DNA from: an uncultured Selenomonadaceae bacterium
Lineage (GTDB): Bacteria > Bacillota > Negativicutes > Selenomonadales > Selenomonadaceae
Length of the DNA: 8,469 nucleotides
Assembly (NCBI GenBank): GCA_905236255.1
Contig: CAJOPK010000041.1
Coordinates: 1-8,469 of the forward strand
Reading direction: 5' to 3'
The notes beneath the pieces were generated by a model that saw only the letters and a list, made by a program, of their open reading frames with translations, made no database searches and was not told the DNA's origin. The translations under genes were made by a program, and so were the position numbers. Of the stretch, positions 5,492 to 8,469 are shown one piece after another. Each line of letters begins with the position of its first letter. Within the stretch, counting starts at the first letter, position 1.

Positions 5492-8469
5492 ATGGACAGC
5501 GAAAATAAAAGCGGCATAATGCGCTTTGCCGTTATCGGAAGTATAATTGTTGCGGTTATATTGGTTTTGGGTACGGTCTTGACCGGAAAAAATGCCGGAG
5601 AAGATACTCAAACTGCCGTCAGAACCGTCAGCCTTCTTTACCTTGACGAACTTGCCGGAAGACGCGAGCAGGTTATCGCCTCAACAATTTCAAATTACAT
5701 AAGCAATCTCGATACAGCAACCGGAATGTTGGAACCTTCCGACCTTCAAAGTATTGAAAGTTTGCAGAATTATCAGGCGCGAATGAAACTGCTTTACGGC
5801 TTGGAGAAATTTGCCTTCGTTGACGATTCCGGCTTGATTTATACTTCACGCGGAACCCGGACGGATATTAACACTTACGCCTTCAATTACAGGGAAATTT
5901 CCTCTCCGGAAGTTTCGATAAAAGATTTGGAAGGCGAAAACAAAAAAGTAATAATTGCCATGCCGGTTGACAGATTGCCTTTTAACGGAAAGCATCTCGT
6001 CGTTTGTTTCATGGAAATGAATATGGCGCGTATGCTCGAAAATATTTCCCTGCAGACAAGCAACAACGGCAACACTTTCTGCAACCTTTACACAAACGAC
6101 GGACTTTCTTTGACAAATTTCGTGCTCGGCGGTCTTTCAAACGAAAAGAATATTTTGAAGGCGATGAACAACGCGACTTTTGAAGGGAACGGCTCTTTTG
6201 AAAAAATGCGCGCAGACTTTTTCGCGAAAAGATCCGGGATTGTTTCCTTCACTTACAACGACATAAACGAAACGATGTGTTATGTGCCGGTTCGCGGGAC
6301 AAATTGGATGCTTACTTATCTTGTTCGCGAAAGTGTTATAAGCGGTCAAATCAGTTCAATTTCCGACGGAATAGTTTTCAGAAGTTTGATGCAGTCGATT
6401 TTGACGGCATTGGTTTTGGCGGCGGCTTTTGCGGTCATGATCTTTCAAATGCGCCGGGCTTCAAAGATAAATTTGGAAAAGCAAATTTCCGAAACCGAAA
6501 ACCGGGTAAAGCAACAGGAATTGGAAGAACAGCTTGCACTGCAGGAAGAACTTTTGGCCCGGGAGCAGCAACGCACTCAACAGGACTCAATGATAACCGC
6601 GCTTGCCTCCGATTATCGCAGCGTTTACTTCATAAATTTGGACGAAGATAAAGGCATTTGCTATCGAAAGGAAAAAGATGTTGAGGACGTTGCGGAAGTC
6701 GGCGAAAAGTTTTCCTTTTCCGAAAAATTTACCGAATACTGCAAGCGTTTCGTCACGGAAGATTTTCGGGAAGGTTTTATGGAATTTATTTCTCCGAAAT
6801 CTATATCGAAAGGCTTGGAAAATGAAACAATAATTTCTTATCGTTATCGGGTGAAAAGAGACGATCGCGAAAGTTACGAAATGCTCCGGATGGCGGGAGT
6901 AAGGCATGCGGAAGATCGAACGGATCACAAAGTCCACGCGGTCGGTGTCGGATTTTCGGATATTGATGCGGAAATGCGCGATTCAATGGAGAAGAGCCGG
7001 GCTTTGAGCGATGCCCTCAAAACTGCCGAAGAGGCAAATAAGGCAAAGACAATTTTCCTTTCAAACATGAGCCACGAAATTCGTACGCCCATGAATGCGA
7101 TTATCGGCTTGGACAATCTTGCACTCAACGATCCGGATATTTCCGAAAAGACACGGGATTATCTTGAAAAAATCGACAGTTCCGCAAAACATTTGCTTTC
7201 TCTGATTAACGATATTCTTGATATGTCCCGCATTGAATCCGGGCGAATGTTGATACGTAACGAAGAATTTGATTTTTCAAAACTTATCGAGCAGATTAAC
7301 GTAATGATGAGCGGTCAATGCAAAGACAAGGGCTTGGATTACAATTGCCACATTTACGGATCGGTTGACGAAAGATATATCGGCGACGACGTTAAACTTC
7401 GGCAGGTTCTGATAAATATTTTGGGAAATGCCGTAAAATTTACTCCGGAAGGCGGCACGATAGATTTTCTTGTCGAAAAAATTGCAAGTTTTCAGGGCAA
7501 GTCCACACTTCGATTTATAATTCAGGATACCGGAATCGGCATGAGCAAAGATTTTATTCCGAAACTTTTCGATACATTCAGTCAGGAAAATTCCGGCGCG
7601 TCAAATAAATACGGCAGTTCCGGCTTGGGTATGTCAATCACAAAAAGCATAATCGAACTGATGAACGGAAATATTGAAGTCAAAAGTGAAAAGGGAGTCG
7701 GAACAACTTTTACCGTCACCGTCACTTTGCCGGAAACCGACAAAAATGCAAATCCCGACGTTGAAGGCATTGAAATAAATCCCAAAGATATGAATGTTTT
7801 GATTGTTGACGACAATCCTATTGACTGCGAACACGCAAAACTTGTTTTGGAAAAAGCCGGAATTGCGTCGGAATTTGCGCTTTCCGGAAAAGAGGCGATC
7901 GAAAAAATTGAATTGCGCCACGCCCGCCGTGAACTTTACAACTTGATAATAATGGATTGGCAGATGCCCGGCATGGACGGAATCGAAACAACGCGCCGGA
8001 TCCGTTCGATTATCGGAAACGACACCGCAATAATAATTTTGACGGCTTACAATCGCGACGATATACTTGATGAGGCGACCGATGCCGGAGTTGACAGTTT
8101 TATTGCAAAGCCGCTGTTTTCCGGCAATTTGATGGAAGAATTTAAAAACGCCCTGAAAAAGAAAAACAGACTTGCCGCCGATTCCGCGAAAAAGGCAGAC
8201 TTGAAAGGTCGTCGGATTCTTTTGGCGGAAGATATGATCGTTAATGCGGAAATTATGATGCAGGTTTTGAAAATGCGGGAAATGGAGCCGGAACACGCCG
8301 AAAACGGCAGACTGGCGGTCGAAATGTTTTCCTCTCACCCGGAAGGTTATTACGACGCAATTTTGATGGATATGCGTATGCCGGAGATGAACGGCTTGGA
8401 AGCAACGACGGCAATTCGCGAAATGCACAGATTGGACGCGAAAACCATTCCGATTATCGCGTTGACGGC
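5492..8469 (+). CDS. Hybrid sensor histidine kinase with two receiver domains, 3' end cut by window
   Basis: Membrane-bound hybrid kinase of unknown signal. The frame stays open from ATG 5492 to the window edge (992 full codons, no stop). Segments in order: membrane helix about 12-31; extracytoplasmic sensor about 32-297, Cache-like, with FAFVDDSGLIYTSRG at 107-121; membrane helix about 302-319; Glu/Gln-rich coiled coil about 322-366; PAS-like domain about 367-492; HisKA with NMSHEIRTPMNAIIG, phospho-accepting His528; HATPase with the N box (Asn646 in LGNAVKF), DTGIGM (679-684), LFDTFSQE and GSSGLGM (708-714). Receiver 1 starts near 768 with acidic pair Asp773/Asp774, phospho-acceptor Asp822 (MDWQMPGMDG), Thr851 and Lys873. 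Receiver 2 has Glu913/Asp914 and Asp960 (MDMRMPEMNG), and is cut after IPIIALT. All catalytic residues seen are intact. An HPt or further domain may lie beyond the edge. No DNA-binding output is visible, so the signal probably passes to a separate protein or HPt. Confidence 0.93.
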   Translation, partial: MDSENKSGIMRFAVIGSIIVAVILVLGTVLTGKNAGEDTQTAVRTVSLLYLDELAGRREQVIASTISNYISNLDTATGMLEPSDLQSIESLQNYQARMKLLYGLEKFAFVDDSGLIYTSRGTRTDINTYAFNYREISSPEVSIKDLEGENKKVIIAMPVDRLPFNGKHLVVCFMEMNMARMLENISLQTSNNGNTFCNLYTNDGLSLTNFVLGGLSNEKNILKAMNNATFEGNGSFEKMRADFFAKRSGIVSFTYNDINETMCYVPVRGTNWMLTYLVRESVISGQISSISDGIVFRSLMQSILTALVLAAAFAVMIFQMRRASKINLEKQISETENRVKQQELEEQLALQEELLAREQQRTQQDSMITALASDYRSVYFINLDEDKGICYRKEKDVEDVAEVGEKFSFSEKFTEYCKRFVTEDFREGFMEFISPKSISKGLENETIISYRYRVKRDDRESYEMLRMAGVRHAEDRTDHKVHAVGVGFSDIDAEMRDSMEKSRALSDALKTAEEANKAKTIFLSNMSHEIRTPMNAIIGLDNLALNDPDISEKTRDYLEKIDSSAKHLLSLINDILDMSRIESGRMLIRNEEFDFSKLIEQINVMMSGQCKDKGLDYNCHIYGSVDERYIGDDVKLRQVLINILGNAVKFTPEGGTIDFLVEKIASFQGKSTLRFIIQDTGIGMSKDFIPKLFDTFSQENSGASNKYGSSGLGMSITKSIIELMNGNIEVKSEKGVGTTFTVTVTLPETDKNANPDVEGIEINPKDMNVLIVDDNPIDCEHAKLVLEKAGIASEFALSGKEAIEKIELRHARRELYNLIIMDWQMPGMDGIETTRRIRSIIGNDTAIIILTAYNRDDILDEATDAGVDSFIAKPLFSGNLMEEFKNALKKKNRLAADSAKKADLKGRRILLAEDMIVNAEIMMQVLKMREMEPEHAENGRLAVEMFSSHPEGYYDAILMDMRMPEMNGLEATTAIREMHRLDAKTIPIIALT

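Noticed and set aside
7634..8428. Minus-strand open frame of 264 codons inside the hybrid kinase
   Set aside because: It is rich in His, Phe, Asn and Arg, as expected for an antisense shadow, and the plus strand encodes intact HATPase and receiver motifs.
1..8469. tRNA or rRNA genes, CRISPR arrays, insertion sequences, phage or defence genes
   Set aside because: No cloverleaf pattern, spaced repeats, transposase or defence motifs were recognised by eye, and almost all of the DNA is accounted for by core genes.

Overview
The window looks like ordinary chromosomal core DNA from a Bacillota bacterium. The C-minus type of ribosomal protein S4, the order rpsK-rpsD-rpoA-rplQ, strong GGAGG-type ribosome binding sites and a Cache/PAS hybrid kinase of a kind common in anaerobic Clostridia and Negativicutes point to that phylum. 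A Negativicutes or clostridial anaerobe is my best guess, made from remembered family sequences and not from a search.

Layout: (1) 1-2443, plus strand, is the end of the large ribosomal protein cluster (the alpha operon): rpsK (cut by the left window edge), rpsD, rpoA and rplQ, closely spaced, each with its own Shine-Dalgarno site. (2) 2479-2511 is a strong, probably bidirectional terminator between rplQ and the converging uppS. (3) 2533-4584, minus strand, is a compact three-gene operon transcribed pyrH-frr-uppS (UMP kinase, ribosome recycling factor, undecaprenyl diphosphate synthase). (4) 4585-4768 is a divergent intergenic region whose two halves are imperfect inverted copies of each other, so the pyrH and efp promoters appear to be related. 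(5) 4769-5326, plus strand, is efp (elongation factor P), followed by an intrinsic terminator. (6) 5417-8469, plus strand, is a promoter and a large membrane hybrid histidine kinase (Cache-like sensor, PAS-like domain, HisKA, HATPase, two receivers) that runs off the right edge.

Functionally the window joins translation (S11, S4, L17, RRF, EF-P), transcription (RNA polymerase alpha), pyrimidine nucleotide supply (PyrH) and cell-wall lipid carrier synthesis (UppS). The sensor kinase is a separate transcription unit. No mobile element, CRISPR array, RNA gene or phage gene was seen, and I found no convincing new biological system. The points most worth checking are the mirrored pyrH/efp promoter region, an insertion in the RpoA N-terminal domain, and the unusual junction between the alpha operon and pyrH-frr-uppS.
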